This document shows, in pieces, positions 9,315 through 18,775 of a stretch of DNA of 64,000 nt. The notes below the pieces were generated by a model that was not told the origin of the DNA, searched no databases, and worked only from the letters and a program-made list of their open reading frames with translations. How positions within the stretch are numbered: position 1 is the stretch's first letter; each line of letters starts with the position of its first letter. This stretch comes from Flammeovirga kamogawensis (lineage in GTDB: Bacteria; Bacteroidota; Bacteroidia; Cytophagales; Flammeovirgaceae): assembly GCF_018736065.1 (NCBI RefSeq), contig NZ_CP076129.1:744001-808000 (forward strand), written 5' to 3'. Position numbers and translations under genes: made by a program.

Positions 9315-10589
9315 ATGAATCAACTAAATCATCTTTCAATTATGGATAAAGTAATATCTCAAAAAGAATTAAAAAAAAACCGACTTAAAAAGTACAGTAA
9401 AGGAACCGTAATTTTCTTATTAATAGTATGTAGCTTTTTATTTATAAATAAGTACCTCACCAAATCTGTTGATAAAGATGATATAACTATAAGTGTTGTC
9501 GAAAAAGGTGATGTGGCATTAACTATTATGGGTTCAGGGCAAGTAGAACCTACAATACAAAAAGCAATTACTTCACCATTTGCCTCTTTTATAGAAGCAA
9601 CCTCTACAAGCATTGGCCAAGAGGTAAAAAGTACACAATCGTTATTATCAATTAATATAGCTGCTGCAAAGTATACCCTTTCGTCTTTAGTAGATGAAGC
9701 TGCAATTAAACGTGTTGAAATCAATAAAACCAAACTACGCCTCTCTAAAGAATTATTCAATTTAAAAAAGGAAGTAGAAATAAATTCTCTTCAATTAGAA
9801 AGTAAAAAAGAAGCCTTAAAAGGTGAAGAAAAGTTACTTTCTATTGGAGGTTCTACTGAAGAAAAAGTGCAATTAGCAAAAACACAGCTCGCTATAGAAG
9901 AACTTAAACAAGACCAATTACAACACGATTTAAAAATCAGAGAGCAATTTATAAAACAAGAAATAATTACATTAGAATATGCACTTTCTATTCAGCTGAA
10001 AAATATAAAAGAACAGGAACGAAAATTAGAAAAGGCTACCGCAAAAGCAGGTATTGATGGTGTTATCACTTATATAAATGATAAAGTTGGGGCTTCTGTT
10101 GCCGAAGGTGAAGTGTTAGCCAGGGTAGCCAATATGGATCATTTTAGAATAAAAGGAAAAGTTTCTGAACAGTATGTATCTATCCTTTCTGTGGGAATGG
10201 ATGTTATTGGAAGAACATCTAAAGGTAAATACAATGGTACAATTAGTAGCATTTCTCCATCGTCTAAGAATGGAATGATAACGTTATATGTTACCCTAAA
10301 CAAAAATGAAGATTTGAAAGATTTAAGGCCAGAAATGGTGATGGATCTGCAAATAATTAAGGAGCAACATAAAAACACACTTAGAGTTAAAAACAGAGGT
10401 GCTTTTAAAGGAAAATTAAATGAAGATCTATTCTTAATTACAGGGAATCAAGCTAGAAAAGTAAATGTGAAAACTGGATTTAGAAATACCCATTGGGTAG
10501 AGATTACATCAGTTTTGCAAGAAGGGGACTCCATAATAATCTCTCCTACAAATAAATTTGAAAACGCTTCATTTGTTGACATTAAATAG
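9315..10589 (+). CDS. HlyD-family periplasmic adaptor of an ABC exporter
   Basis: A 424-residue membrane-fusion protein. It has one N-terminal membrane helix (~residues 30-46), then a lipoyl/barrel-sandwich half, a long coiled-coil hairpin (~130-240), the second lipoyl half (GIDGVITYINDKVGASVAEG), a beta-barrel and a membrane-proximal domain. This family bridges an inner-membrane MacB-type ABC complex and a TolC channel. It is the first gene of the export cluster, just upstream of the TolC and ATPase/permease genes. An internal ATG at 9342 (MDKVIS...) gives an N-terminus as plausible as the listed one. The cargo is unknown; peptides, lipids or toxic small molecules are possible. Confidence 0.9.
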   Translation: MNQLNHLSIMDKVISQKELKKNRLKKYSKGTVIFLLIVCSFLFINKYLTKSVDKDDITISVVEKGDVALTIMGSGQVEPTIQKAITSPFASFIEATSTSIGQEVKSTQSLLSINIAAAKYTLSSLVDEAAIKRVEINKTKLRLSKELFNLKKEVEINSLQLESKKEALKGEEKLLSIGGSTEEKVQLAKTQLAIEELKQDQLQHDLKIREQFIKQEIITLEYALSIQLKNIKEQERKLEKATAKAGIDGVITYINDKVGASVAEGEVLARVANMDHFRIKGKVSEQYVSILSVGMDVIGRTSKGKYNGTISSISPSSKNGMITLYVTLNKNEDLKDLRPEMVMDLQIIKEQHKNTLRVKNRGAFKGKLNEDLFLITGNQARKVNVKTGFRNTHWVEITSVLQEGDSIIISPTNKFENASFVDIK

Positions 10590-10596
10590 ACTAATC

Positions 10597-12051
10597 ATGA
10601 AAAATTTACAACTATTATTTTTACTATTTATTGTAAACAATGCTTTTGCTCAAAAGGTACTAACATTACAACAAACTATAGATTTAGCTCAATTAAATTC
10701 TAATTATGTACAGATAGCAAATCAAAAATTAGAAATACAAAGAGCAGATTTTAAAGCATTTTCAACCGAACTTAAACCACAATTAGAATTGAAAGGTAGC
10801 CCTGCCTCTTACAGCAAAAATTACAATCCGATCACTCAGCCAGATGGTGGGATAATTTACCAACCTGTAGAGCAAAATAATGTGAGCATGCAATTAAATT
10901 TAACCCAACAAGTGGCCGCTACCGGAGGGGCGTTTTTTGTAGGCAGCCAACTAAACAGGTACGACGATTTCCAAAATTCATTTCACCAATACCAAGCACA
11001 ACCTTTGTACATTGGTTATTCACAACCCATTTTTAAATACAATGAGCTAAAATGGTCTAAAAAACTCGCTCCTCTTCAACTTCAAGAAGCAGAAAAACAG
11101 TTTATAGAAGACATGGAGTTTATTGCAGTTCAAGCTACACAGTATTATTTTGAGGTACTTTCTGCACAATGGAATGCAAATATTGCACAACAAAATGTAA
11201 CGGACAACAAGAAAATTGAGCGTATTACAAAAGAAAAATTATTACTTGGTAAGGCCAGTGAAAGTGAAGTATTACAAATAGAATTGAATGTAATTTCTGC
11301 CGAACAAACATTTGCAAGTGCTGTATTAAATTATAGATCCGCAATGCGAACTTTAATCAATTACTTACAAATTGATGCTAGTGTAGAAGATAATATTACT
11401 TTGATTGTTCCGTCAGAATTTCAGTTAGAAAGTGTGGACACTCAAATAGCTTGGAACAAAGCTCAAGGTAACAGAAAAGACTTTATCACTTTCCATAAAA
11501 AATTAGTTGATGGACAACGATTGATTGAACAAGCAAAAAGGGAAAACCGTTTTCAAGCAAATATTGATGTTGCTTTTGGGGTGAGTAACCAATCCGAACA
11601 AATTGGCAATGCATATCAAAATACAATCCAATCACAACGTGTAAATGTAACCTTAGCTGTTCCAATTTTAGATTGGGGACGTGCAAAAGCTAAAATCCAT
11701 TCTGCCAATCAAAATTATAAATTAACGCAAAATCAAATAGCTCAAGATAAACTAGATTTTCATAGAGAGGTTATTAATGCTAGCGAACAATTAGAGACAA
11801 TGGCCAAACAAGTAAAATTTATCAAAAGAGCAGATGAAGTGGCACAGAAAAAATACTCAATTGCATTGCAACGATATGAGTTAGGAGATCTTAGTATTCG
11901 AGAATTAGTTTGGTCTACAGATGAAAAAGATCAAGCTAAAAATGCATATCTCAATACACTAAAATCGTATTGGATAAGTTATTTTCAGTTGAGAACAATT
12001 ACACTTTATGATTTTGAAAATGAAACAAATATTAAGTACACCATTAATTAG
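10597..12051 (+). CDS. TolC-family outer-membrane channel
   Basis: I start this gene at the ATG at 10597, because the product then begins with a clean signal peptide (MKNLQLLFLLFIVNNAFAQ); an upstream ATG overlaps the adaptor gene. The 484-residue product has the TolC/OEP layout of two long alpha-helical repeats (for example LTLQQTIDLAQLNSNYVQIA and the helix ending YELGDLSIRELVWSTDEKDQA) with short beta-strands between them. It would form the trimeric outer-membrane exit duct for the adjacent adaptor and ABC permeases. It lies 7 bp after the adaptor gene and ends 6 bp from a convergent minus-strand gene. Confidence 0.92.
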   Translation: MKNLQLLFLLFIVNNAFAQKVLTLQQTIDLAQLNSNYVQIANQKLEIQRADFKAFSTELKPQLELKGSPASYSKNYNPITQPDGGIIYQPVEQNNVSMQLNLTQQVAATGGAFFVGSQLNRYDDFQNSFHQYQAQPLYIGYSQPIFKYNELKWSKKLAPLQLQEAEKQFIEDMEFIAVQATQYYFEVLSAQWNANIAQQNVTDNKKIERITKEKLLLGKASESEVLQIELNVISAEQTFASAVLNYRSAMRTLINYLQIDASVEDNITLIVPSEFQLESVDTQIAWNKAQGNRKDFITFHKKLVDGQRLIEQAKRENRFQANIDVAFGVSNQSEQIGNAYQNTIQSQRVNVTLAVPILDWGRAKAKIHSANQNYKLTQNQIAQDKLDFHREVINASEQLETMAKQVKFIKRADEVAQKKYSIALQRYELGDLSIRELVWSTDEKDQAKNAYLNTLKSYWISYFQLRTITLYDFENETNIKYTIN

Positions 12052-12057
12052 TTTAGT

Positions 12058-12420
12058 CTATTTATCAGCTTCATTCTCTTTATTTATTAGGCCTGATAAA
12101 TCCATAGAGCTACTCCAATTTTGCTGGTCTGTTGGTATTATTTGTTTCACTTTATAAAGATAGTTTTTCTTAGTAACAGCATCCGTAAATAGTAATTCAT
12201 ATGTAATTGTCTCCACTCCTTTCTTTAAGGTTGTACTTTTTTTAACACGTACTTTATTCTCTTCAAGAAAAATTTTAGTGGTTTCGCTATAATCAAAAAA
12301 CTTGGTGGCATTAAGTTTTAAAGTAGCACCTTTAATTGCTTTAAAATCTTTATTCATATTTTCTTTCCAATTGATCAATTCACTTTTTAGAATAGAAATA
12401 TAAGGAATTAATCTTTTCAT
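12058..12420 (-). CDS. Hypothetical protein, 120 residues
   Basis: A small lysine-rich protein with no signal peptide and no domain that I recognise. The central part (~25-90) alternates short beta-strands and charged turns (KGATLKLNATKFFDYSETTK, KNYLYKVKQIIP), suggesting a small beta-rich fold. It is convergent with the TolC gene, with only 6 bp between the stops, and interrupts the export cluster on the opposite strand. Composition and codon use look like those of its neighbours. Function is unknown. Confidence 0.6.
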   Translation of the reverse strand: MKRLIPYISILKSELINWKENMNKDFKAIKGATLKLNATKFFDYSETTKIFLEENKVRVKKSTTLKKGVETITYELLFTDAVTKKNYLYKVKQIIPTDQQNWSSSMDLSGLINKENEADK

Positions 12421-12817
12421 CTTATACTCAGTTCTTGAGCTTTGTAATAATAATTTATAAGTGATTCTTTATAGATGAAGTAACCAATAGAAAGTTTTAA
12501 ATAGTTGACTGCTACGCACAAGGAACAAAAGGTCTATTTTTAATATTGAATAACTAGATAAATGGTGTGGTAAGCGTATTAAAAAAGCCCTTTTAACAAA
12601 CTGCTTCAAAACGGAACACTTTGTCAAAAACTGAATCAAAAACTCTTTAAGTTAAAAAGAAAAATAATACTGTAAACATCTTAAAATCAGCTGATTAATA
12701 TTAAACGTATGGTTTTTTCAATAGTAATATTGAAATTTGTAAAGAAGGAAAATATCGCAGTCTTTTCAAATTCAAAAATCGTTTTCTACTAGTGTCAAAA
12801 AAATTAAAACGAAAGCA
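12421..12817. promoter_or_regulatory. Upstream region of the ABC/two-component operon
   Basis: A 397-bp gene-free region ahead of the ATPase gene. It contains a hairpin-like inverted repeat (TTCAATA/TATTGAAA, ~12717-12734) and A/T-rich direct repeats. The operon encodes a sigma-54 regulator, so a -24/-12 element would be expected here, but none with a good GG/GC pair is visible. No ORF is supported. Confidence 0.4.
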
Positions 12818-13510
12818 ATGATAACATTACAAAACATCAGTAAAGTATTTAAAACAGATGCCATAGAAACTTGGGCATTAGAAAACATCTCCCTCACAAT
12901 AGACAAAGGTGAATTTATTTCTATTATGGGTCCTTCGGGATGTGGAAAATCTACTCTATTAAGCATTATGGGCTTATTAGATTTACCTAGTGAAGGCACT
13001 ATTTCTATTAATGGAAATAACCCACTTACTTTAAAAGACAAGCAACTAGCTAAATTTAGAAACGAACATTTAGGCTTTGTTTTTCAATCTTTCCATTTAA
13101 TTAATGATTTAAGTGTAAGAGACAATGTAGCAATGCCTCTCCTCTACCGTAAAGTATCATCTAAAGAAACAAAGCAACGTGTAGAAGCCGCTTTAGAAAA
13201 AGTTGGTTTAACCCATAGAATGGATCACAAACCTTCTCAACTATCTGGAGGACAACGTCAAAGAGTAGCCATTGCAAGAGCAATTGTTGGTAATCCATCA
13301 ATAATTTTTGCTGATGAACCTACAGGTAATTTAGATTCTGTAATGGGTGATGAAGTAATGCAAATGCTCTTAAAATTAAATGAAGAAGGAGCTACTATTA
13401 TTATGGTTACTCATGATGAACAACAAGCCAAATTGACAGATCGTATTATTAGAGTTTTTGATGGGCGACAAGTATCTGTGCAACCTCAAAATAAACTAGA
13501 AACTGTTTAG
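12818..13510 (+). CDS. MacB/LolD-type ABC transporter ATPase
   Basis: A 230-residue ATPase with every nucleotide-binding motif: Walker A GPSGCGKST, Q-loop FVFQSFHL, signature LSGGQRQRVAIARA, Walker B IIFADEPT, D-loop GNLDS, and the switch histidine in MVTHDE. Length and motifs match the LolD/MacB/FtsE group, which powers mechanotransmission by FtsX-type permeases rather than substrate passage through the membrane. Two such permeases follow directly (4-bp gap, then a 1-bp overlap), so these form one operon. With the adaptor and TolC genes upstream this gives a complete tripartite exporter. Confidence 0.94.
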   Translation: MITLQNISKVFKTDAIETWALENISLTIDKGEFISIMGPSGCGKSTLLSIMGLLDLPSEGTISINGNNPLTLKDKQLAKFRNEHLGFVFQSFHLINDLSVRDNVAMPLLYRKVSSKETKQRVEAALEKVGLTHRMDHKPSQLSGGQRQRVAIARAIVGNPSIIFADEPTGNLDSVMGDEVMQMLLKLNEEGATIIMVTHDEQQAKLTDRIIRVFDGRQVSVQPQNKLETV

Positions 13511-13514
13511 CACT

Positions 13515-14765
13515 ATGAAAACTTACTTAAAACTAGCATGGCACTCTTTATTAAAGAATCCATTCTTCTCTTTTATTATTCTATTTGGCATAAGTATTAC
13601 TATTATGGTAGTTCTATTTGTTGGCTCATTACTTGATACAGGATATGGAAGCCACGGAGTATATAAAAATATAGATAGAATATTAATTGCACCTCAGCTG
13701 ACTGTAAAAAGAACCGGAAAAAAAGGCATCTCTAATTCTGGTTTTAGCTATAAAGCTTATAAAGACCATATTTCTAAAATGACAACACCAATAGTAATGG
13801 GTGTTACAAAAAATCAGTGGAGAAATAACCTATATTATAAAGACCTTTCTCTGTCAAAAATAAGCTGTAAAAGTATTGATGAGAATTTTACTAAAATATT
13901 TCCTTTGGAATTTATCATCGGAAGACCTTTTACTAAAGAGGATTTAGATGAACGCAGAAAAGTAGTAATAATTACGGAGGGTATTGCTGAAAGTCTATTT
14001 AATAAAGAAGAAGATGCCTTAGGTAAAAAAATTAAAACCAGTTCTGAGGTATACGAAATAGTGGGTGTAGTTAAAAATGTAAACGAAATGCGTAGGCAAG
14101 CTGGTGCAGATATCTATATACCATTAAACATTTACTTAAAAGAGAATGAAGATTGGCATGTCTTTCTAGGTAGTAGTACCATTTTTATGAAGTTTGATGA
14201 CAAAGAAGATATGATTGCTGGGCAGGAAGAATTCCAGCAAATAATGAATAGCATGCCTATTGATAGTCAAAAGAATGAAGAAAAACTAAGTGCTAAAATC
14301 TTAACTGAAAAAGGTTGGTTAATTGATAATATGCTCGATATAGAAGAAGAAAAATTGTTCTATGTTTATTTAAGTCTAATTGCCTTTTTTGTAATGTTTA
14401 TTCCTGCATTAAGCTTGATTAATTTAAATATTACAAGAACTTCTGAACGTACTGCAGAAATGGGTATTCGAAAAGCTTTTGGTGCTTCATCAACTGATTT
14501 ATTCAAACAACTAATTATTGAAAATGTATTTACAACTTTTATAGGAGGAGTAATTGGAACAATTCTAACCTTCTTTGTTATCTACCTTTTTAACACCTAT
14601 AATTTGATAGGTTTTGGTAATAACTATGATCTAGAAATTAATTTTACTTTGCTCATATATGGTGTATTCTGCACGTTGTTTTTTAGTATTCTTTCTGGTT
14701 TTTATCCAGCCCTAAAAATTGCAAATTTTGGAATTATTCATTCACTTAAAAACGATAAACAATAA
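13515..14765 (+). CDS. FtsX/MacB-type ABC permease (first)
   Basis: A 416-residue permease with the MacB topology. It has an N-terminal helix (~17-40), a large periplasmic domain (MacB_PCD-like, ~40-285), then three membrane helices (~285-405) containing the FtsX domain with the EMGIRKAFGAS segment that contacts the ATPase. The last base of its stop codon is the first base of the next gene's start codon. A second, different permease follows, so the functional complex is probably a heterodimer of the two, driven by the upstream ATPase. Cargo is unknown. Confidence 0.9.
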   Translation: MKTYLKLAWHSLLKNPFFSFIILFGISITIMVVLFVGSLLDTGYGSHGVYKNIDRILIAPQLTVKRTGKKGISNSGFSYKAYKDHISKMTTPIVMGVTKNQWRNNLYYKDLSLSKISCKSIDENFTKIFPLEFIIGRPFTKEDLDERRKVVIITEGIAESLFNKEEDALGKKIKTSSEVYEIVGVVKNVNEMRRQAGADIYIPLNIYLKENEDWHVFLGSSTIFMKFDDKEDMIAGQEEFQQIMNSMPIDSQKNEEKLSAKILTEKGWLIDNMLDIEEEKLFYVYLSLIAFFVMFIPALSLINLNITRTSERTAEMGIRKAFGASSTDLFKQLIIENVFTTFIGGVIGTILTFFVIYLFNTYNLIGFGNNYDLEINFTLLIYGVFCTLFFSILSGFYPALKIANFGIIHSLKNDKQ

Positions 14766-15955
14766 TGTTAAAGCATTTACTAAATATACTCTGGGTAAGA
14801 AAAAGAAAAAATTCTTTAATGGTTATTGAAATTGGCTTTTCATTTGTCATTTTATTTTTACTGTTTTCTTTATTGGTTGAAAAGCTAGAAAACTATTCGC
14901 GTGATACTGGATTTTCTACTGAAAATATTATGATTCTCAATTTAGACAATCAAAATATTTTTGAAGAATTTAAAGACAAAGCTTTTGTAGACAACTTGTA
15001 TACTTCTTTATTTCAAGCAATTAGATCAAATAATGAAGTAATAGATGTAACAGAAATGGATTATGCACACCCTTATGGAAATAGTAGAAATACAACAAGA
15101 CTTGAATTTAAGAATGGCATTAAATTTTATCCAACAGAACAGCGTTTTAGACCTTCTGCAGTTAATTTCCTCGATTTAAATTTTGTAAAAGGTAGAGCTT
15201 TTCTAACTGAAGATGCACATGGTAGTAAAGAACCTATTATTGTAAACCAGCTTTTTTATGAACGCTTGGTTCCTTACATCAATCAAGACGATTCTTTCAT
15301 TTCAGAAGAGCAAGAATATCAAATTGTTGGTGTTATTGATAACTATAATTTTTCTAATGATTTTGATGATCAACTTGACATAGTTATTAAAAATGCAAGT
15401 TTTCTTAGTTGGATGAAAGATGATCATCAGGATAAAATTTTCATTAAAACTAAAAATGATCCTCGAAAAATTGAAGTACAATTAGTAAATCAACTTGAGA
15501 AAATCAATCCAAAATTAAAAATAAATGCAGGCTATTTTGATAGTGCACAATCCGACAAGAATAATAATGAAATTCTACCTTTATTTCTGATATCTTTTGT
15601 TTCTCTATTTTTAGTAATCAATATAGCACTTGGTCTTTATGGTGTATTATGGTTCAATATTACTAAAAGAAAAAGTGAAATTGGTATTCGCAGAGCAATG
15701 GGGGCTTCTACTCAGGATATCTTCAAACAAATATTTTCTGAAGTAGCCTTACTTTTTATAATAGGTATTCTTCTGGGCAGTGTTATTGCCATTCAATTTC
15801 CCTTATTAGGTACATTTAATTTTAGTAATACAGAGTATTTAATGGGAGCTTTATTATCTTTAGGTTTCGTGCTTTTAATTACAATTGCATGTGGTTATTA
15901 TCCTAGTAAATTAGCAACTAAGATAACTCCTCTAGAAGCCTTACATGAATTATAA
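14765..15955 (+). CDS. FtsX/MacB-type ABC permease (second)
   Basis: A 396-residue paralogue of the preceding permease. It has an N-terminal helix (~18-40), a shorter periplasmic domain, and three C-terminal helices with the FtsX signature EIGIRRAMGAS. It overlaps the first permease by one base and is followed, after 26 bp, by the sigma-54 regulator. Paired, divergent FtsX-type permeases beside their own NtrC-type system are a recurring arrangement in Bacteroidota (general knowledge). This supports a heteromeric export complex whose expression is tuned by the adjacent two-component pair. Confidence 0.9.
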   Translation: MLKHLLNILWVRKRKNSLMVIEIGFSFVILFLLFSLLVEKLENYSRDTGFSTENIMILNLDNQNIFEEFKDKAFVDNLYTSLFQAIRSNNEVIDVTEMDYAHPYGNSRNTTRLEFKNGIKFYPTEQRFRPSAVNFLDLNFVKGRAFLTEDAHGSKEPIIVNQLFYERLVPYINQDDSFISEEQEYQIVGVIDNYNFSNDFDDQLDIVIKNASFLSWMKDDHQDKIFIKTKNDPRKIEVQLVNQLEKINPKLKINAGYFDSAQSDKNNNEILPLFLISFVSLFLVINIALGLYGVLWFNITKRKSEIGIRRAMGASTQDIFKQIFSEVALLFIIGILLGSVIAIQFPLLGTFNFSNTEYLMGALLSLGFVLLITIACGYYPSKLATKITPLEALHEL

Positions 15956-15981
15956 AGTATATAACATCCAATTCAACCAAA

Positions 15982-17388
15982 ATGACTAAGACACAATACA
16001 TACTAATTATAGACGACGACGAAGCCGTAAGAAAATCAATAGGTTTGTTTTTAAAAATGAGTGGTTTTAAACCTTTACTGGCTGCGACACCAAAAGAGGG
16101 TTTAGCGCTTTTGTCTGAATTTAAATTCTCTTGTGTTTTACTCGATATGAATTTCAAGGTAGAAACCACTGGAGACGAAGGACTTTCTACTTTACAAAAA
16201 ATTAAAAAAATACAACCCGATTTACCTGTAGTTTTATTTACCGGTTGGGGTAATATGCAATTGGCAATTGAAGGCATGAAACTTGGAGCTGCTGATTTCA
16301 TCAATAAGCCTTGGGAAAATGAACACCTTTTAAAATGCATTAAAGATGCTATAACAGTAAAAAAGAACAGTAATAAAGTACAACTGCCAGAAAAATCACT
16401 TTCTCGAAAAAAGTTAGAACAAGAATACAACATCGCTAACATTATTGGGCAAGATCCTCAACTACTAAAAGTTTTAGAAACTGTAGGAAGAGTGGCAAAA
16501 ACCAATGCCCCAATTTTAATAATGGGAGAAAGTGGAACAGGCAAAGAATTAATTGCAGAAGCAGTACACAACAATAGTCCTAGAACAGACCACGAGTTTG
16601 TAAAAGTAAATCTTGGTGGTATTTCTCAATCTTTGTTCGAATCTGAAATGTTTGGGCATAAAAAAGGTTCATTTACAGGAGCTCATACAGATAGAGAAGG
16701 GCGTTTTAGTATTGCTGATAAAGGGAGTATCTTTTTAGATGAAATGGGAGAATTGGATTTATCTTCTCAGGTGAAATTATTAAGAGTATTACAAGAAAGA
16801 AAGTTTGAACCACTCGGCACTTCTAAAACGCAATCGGCAGACTTTAGAGTCATTTCTGCCACTAATAAAATATTACCTGATTTAGTTAGAGAAAATAAAT
16901 TTAGAGAAGACCTTTTCTTTAGAATTAACTTAATTACTGTTGTACTACCTCCATTAAGAGAAAGAAAAGGAGATATTCCATTACTTGCAGATCATTTTCT
17001 AAAATTGCTAGAAACATCTTATGGTATTACGGGAAAATCTTTTGCTCCAGAAACATTAAAGTGGTTACAAAAACAACCATTAAAAGGTAATATTAGAGAG
17101 TTGAAAAATTGGGTAGAAAGTTCTGTTTTAATGAGCACAAATGATGTTTTACAGATCAATGATTTTGAAAATAATCCTACCAATATTCATGCATTCCAAA
17201 ACGATGAGATAAAAAAAGAAGTTGTTCCTAACGGTATGACTTTAGAAGAAATGGAAATCATAATGATTAAAAATGCTTTAAATGATAACCGTTTCAAAAT
17301 TGCCCCATCCGCTAAACAATTGGGAATTTCAAGAAATGCATTGTACAGAAAAGTAGAAAAATATAATATTACAGATGCTCAAGATTGA
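15982..17388 (+). CDS. Sigma-54-dependent response regulator (NtrC family)
   Basis: A 468-residue regulator in the NtrC order. The receiver domain (~5-125) has phospho-acceptor D55 in VLLDMNF. The AAA+ sigma-54 interaction domain (~150-385) has Walker A GESGTGKE, the loop GSFTGA and the arginine-finger region FREDLFFRIN. A C-terminal Fis-type helix-turn-helix follows (SAKQLGISRNALYRKVEKY). GSFTGA replaces the classic GAFTGA, a conservative change. The receiver has a small insertion after the phospho-acceptor (KVETTGDEG). It overlaps the kinase gene by 14 bp. It probably activates the export operon through sigma-54. Confidence 0.94.
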   Translation: MTKTQYILIIDDDEAVRKSIGLFLKMSGFKPLLAATPKEGLALLSEFKFSCVLLDMNFKVETTGDEGLSTLQKIKKIQPDLPVVLFTGWGNMQLAIEGMKLGAADFINKPWENEHLLKCIKDAITVKKNSNKVQLPEKSLSRKKLEQEYNIANIIGQDPQLLKVLETVGRVAKTNAPILIMGESGTGKELIAEAVHNNSPRTDHEFVKVNLGGISQSLFESEMFGHKKGSFTGAHTDREGRFSIADKGSIFLDEMGELDLSSQVKLLRVLQERKFEPLGTSKTQSADFRVISATNKILPDLVRENKFREDLFFRINLITVVLPPLRERKGDIPLLADHFLKLLETSYGITGKSFAPETLKWLQKQPLKGNIRELKNWVESSVLMSTNDVLQINDFENNPTNIHAFQNDEIKKEVVPNGMTLEEMEIIMIKNALNDNRFKIAPSAKQLGISRNALYRKVEKYNITDAQD

Positions 17389-18676
17389 AAATAGTTTATT
17401 GGTACTACTTATTATAAGTACACTTTTAGGTATTACCTACCCAATACGTTTAGAACACCCTCTGTTATTTATTATTGCAGAGGTAGTTTCTGTAATTTCT
17501 ACTTTATGGATTATTCGTTTGTATTTCTTTGTAAGCAGACCTTTAAAGGAACTTGGTAACGCCATTAATTTATTATCAAACAATGATTTCCAATCGAGGT
17601 TACTGCCAACTCCTCACCCCGTTGTAAATAAACTGGTTGTTGTTTTTAATAAGATGATAAACCAACTACATAAAGAAAGAGTAGAACAAAGAGAGCAAAG
17701 TTACTTTTTAGAGCATCTATTAAAAGCAACTCCCCATGGTATTGTAGTACTTGATTATGATCAAAAAGTAATTCAAACAAATCCAACAATTCTACATATC
17801 TTAGAATTAAAGTTTAATGCTTTAAAAAATAAACGTTTTATAGATATTGAACATCCGTTAATTTCAGAAATCAATCAACTTGCACTAAATCAGGTTAAAG
17901 ATATCCAACTTTCTGGGGGACGTAGATATCGTTGTCAGAAATCATCTTTTATATTTCAAGGTTTTCAACAACAATTTATAATTGTTCAGGATCTATATTT
18001 AGACGATATAAAAAAAGAAAAACAAGCCTATAGTAAAGTAATTAGAATGATGAGCCATGAGGTAAATAATTCTGTTGGAGCAATGAACTCCTACTTAGAT
18101 ACTTTAAAATTATTTTCTCCTGCAGATGAAGAGTTAAAAACGGATTACCTAGAGGCTTTAAGTATTGTAAAGGATAGAAACTCTGCAATGGCTGAGTTTA
18201 TGAAAAATTTTGCTTCTGTAGTAAAAATACCTGAGCCTAATTTAGAGAATGTAAACTTGATAAAAATACTTCAAGATCTTTTAGAAATCTATCATTCAGA
18301 CTTTAAAAATAATCACATTCAGGTGCTTGATAAATTCCCCAAAGAGTTAGCTGTTATTGCTGATAAAAGTTTATTAGAACAGCTTTTTATCAATATTTTC
18401 AAGAATGCAAAAGAAGCACTTTTAGAGGTAGATCAAACAGACCGTACATTGGAAATTTCTTTTAATGAAGAGACTAAGAAATTAGTAATATGGAACTCAG
18501 GTCCAAAAATTTCAAAAGAAACGGAAGAAAAATTATTCACTCCTTTTTATAGCAGTAAACCAACTGGGCAAGGCATTGGTCTAATGATCTGTCGAGATAT
18601 TCTGTTAAAACATAAATGGGATTTTAGGCTTTTTAGTGGCAAGAAAGAAGGAGTTACTTTTGAAATTAGTTTCTAA
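17375..18676 (+). CDS. Sensor histidine kinase of the export cluster
   Basis: A 433-residue kinase. Two short N-terminal membrane helices (~8-25 and ~30-50) have almost no periplasmic loop. A HAMP-like segment (~52-105), a PAS-like domain (~110-210), a dimerisation domain with H228 in MMSHEVNNSVGAM, and an HATPase domain with FINIFKNAKEAL and GQGIGLMICRDIL follow. The absence of an outer sensor domain suggests that it senses the membrane or the transporter itself. It overlaps the NtrC-type regulator by 14 bp and closes the operon, which ends at a strong hairpin. Confidence 0.92.
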   Translation: MLKIENSLLVLLIISTLLGITYPIRLEHPLLFIIAEVVSVISTLWIIRLYFFVSRPLKELGNAINLLSNNDFQSRLLPTPHPVVNKLVVVFNKMINQLHKERVEQREQSYFLEHLLKATPHGIVVLDYDQKVIQTNPTILHILELKFNALKNKRFIDIEHPLISEINQLALNQVKDIQLSGGRRYRCQKSSFIFQGFQQQFIIVQDLYLDDIKKEKQAYSKVIRMMSHEVNNSVGAMNSYLDTLKLFSPADEELKTDYLEALSIVKDRNSAMAEFMKNFASVVKIPEPNLENVNLIKILQDLLEIYHSDFKNNHIQVLDKFPKELAVIADKSLLEQLFINIFKNAKEALLEVDQTDRTLEISFNEETKKLVIWNSGPKISKETEEKLFTPFYSSKPTGQGIGLMICRDILLKHKWDFRLFSGKKEGVTFEISF

Positions 18677-18680
18677 AAAA

Positions 18681-18753
18681 AGCCTATCTTTCTGTTCAAG
18701 CACGTGTATTAAAACAGGTATTTTTATTTATTGACTTGAAAGAAAGATAGGCT
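18681..18753. terminator. Strong bidirectional hairpin between convergent genes
   Basis: AGCCTATCTTTCT (18681-18693) pairs perfectly with AGAAAGATAGGCT (18741-18753), extended inward by TTCAAG/CTTGAA. An A run precedes it on the plus strand. It lies between the stops of the kinase gene and the first PL6 gene and can serve both. Confidence 0.8.
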
Positions 18754-18775
18754 TATTGTTGCCGTTAAGCTAAGA

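Noticed and set aside
12421-12817. A sigma-54 (-24/-12) promoter ahead of the ABC operon
   Set aside because: The nearest candidate (GGAACACTTTGTCA, ~12615) lacks the GC at -12 and the TTGC element. No other match was found.
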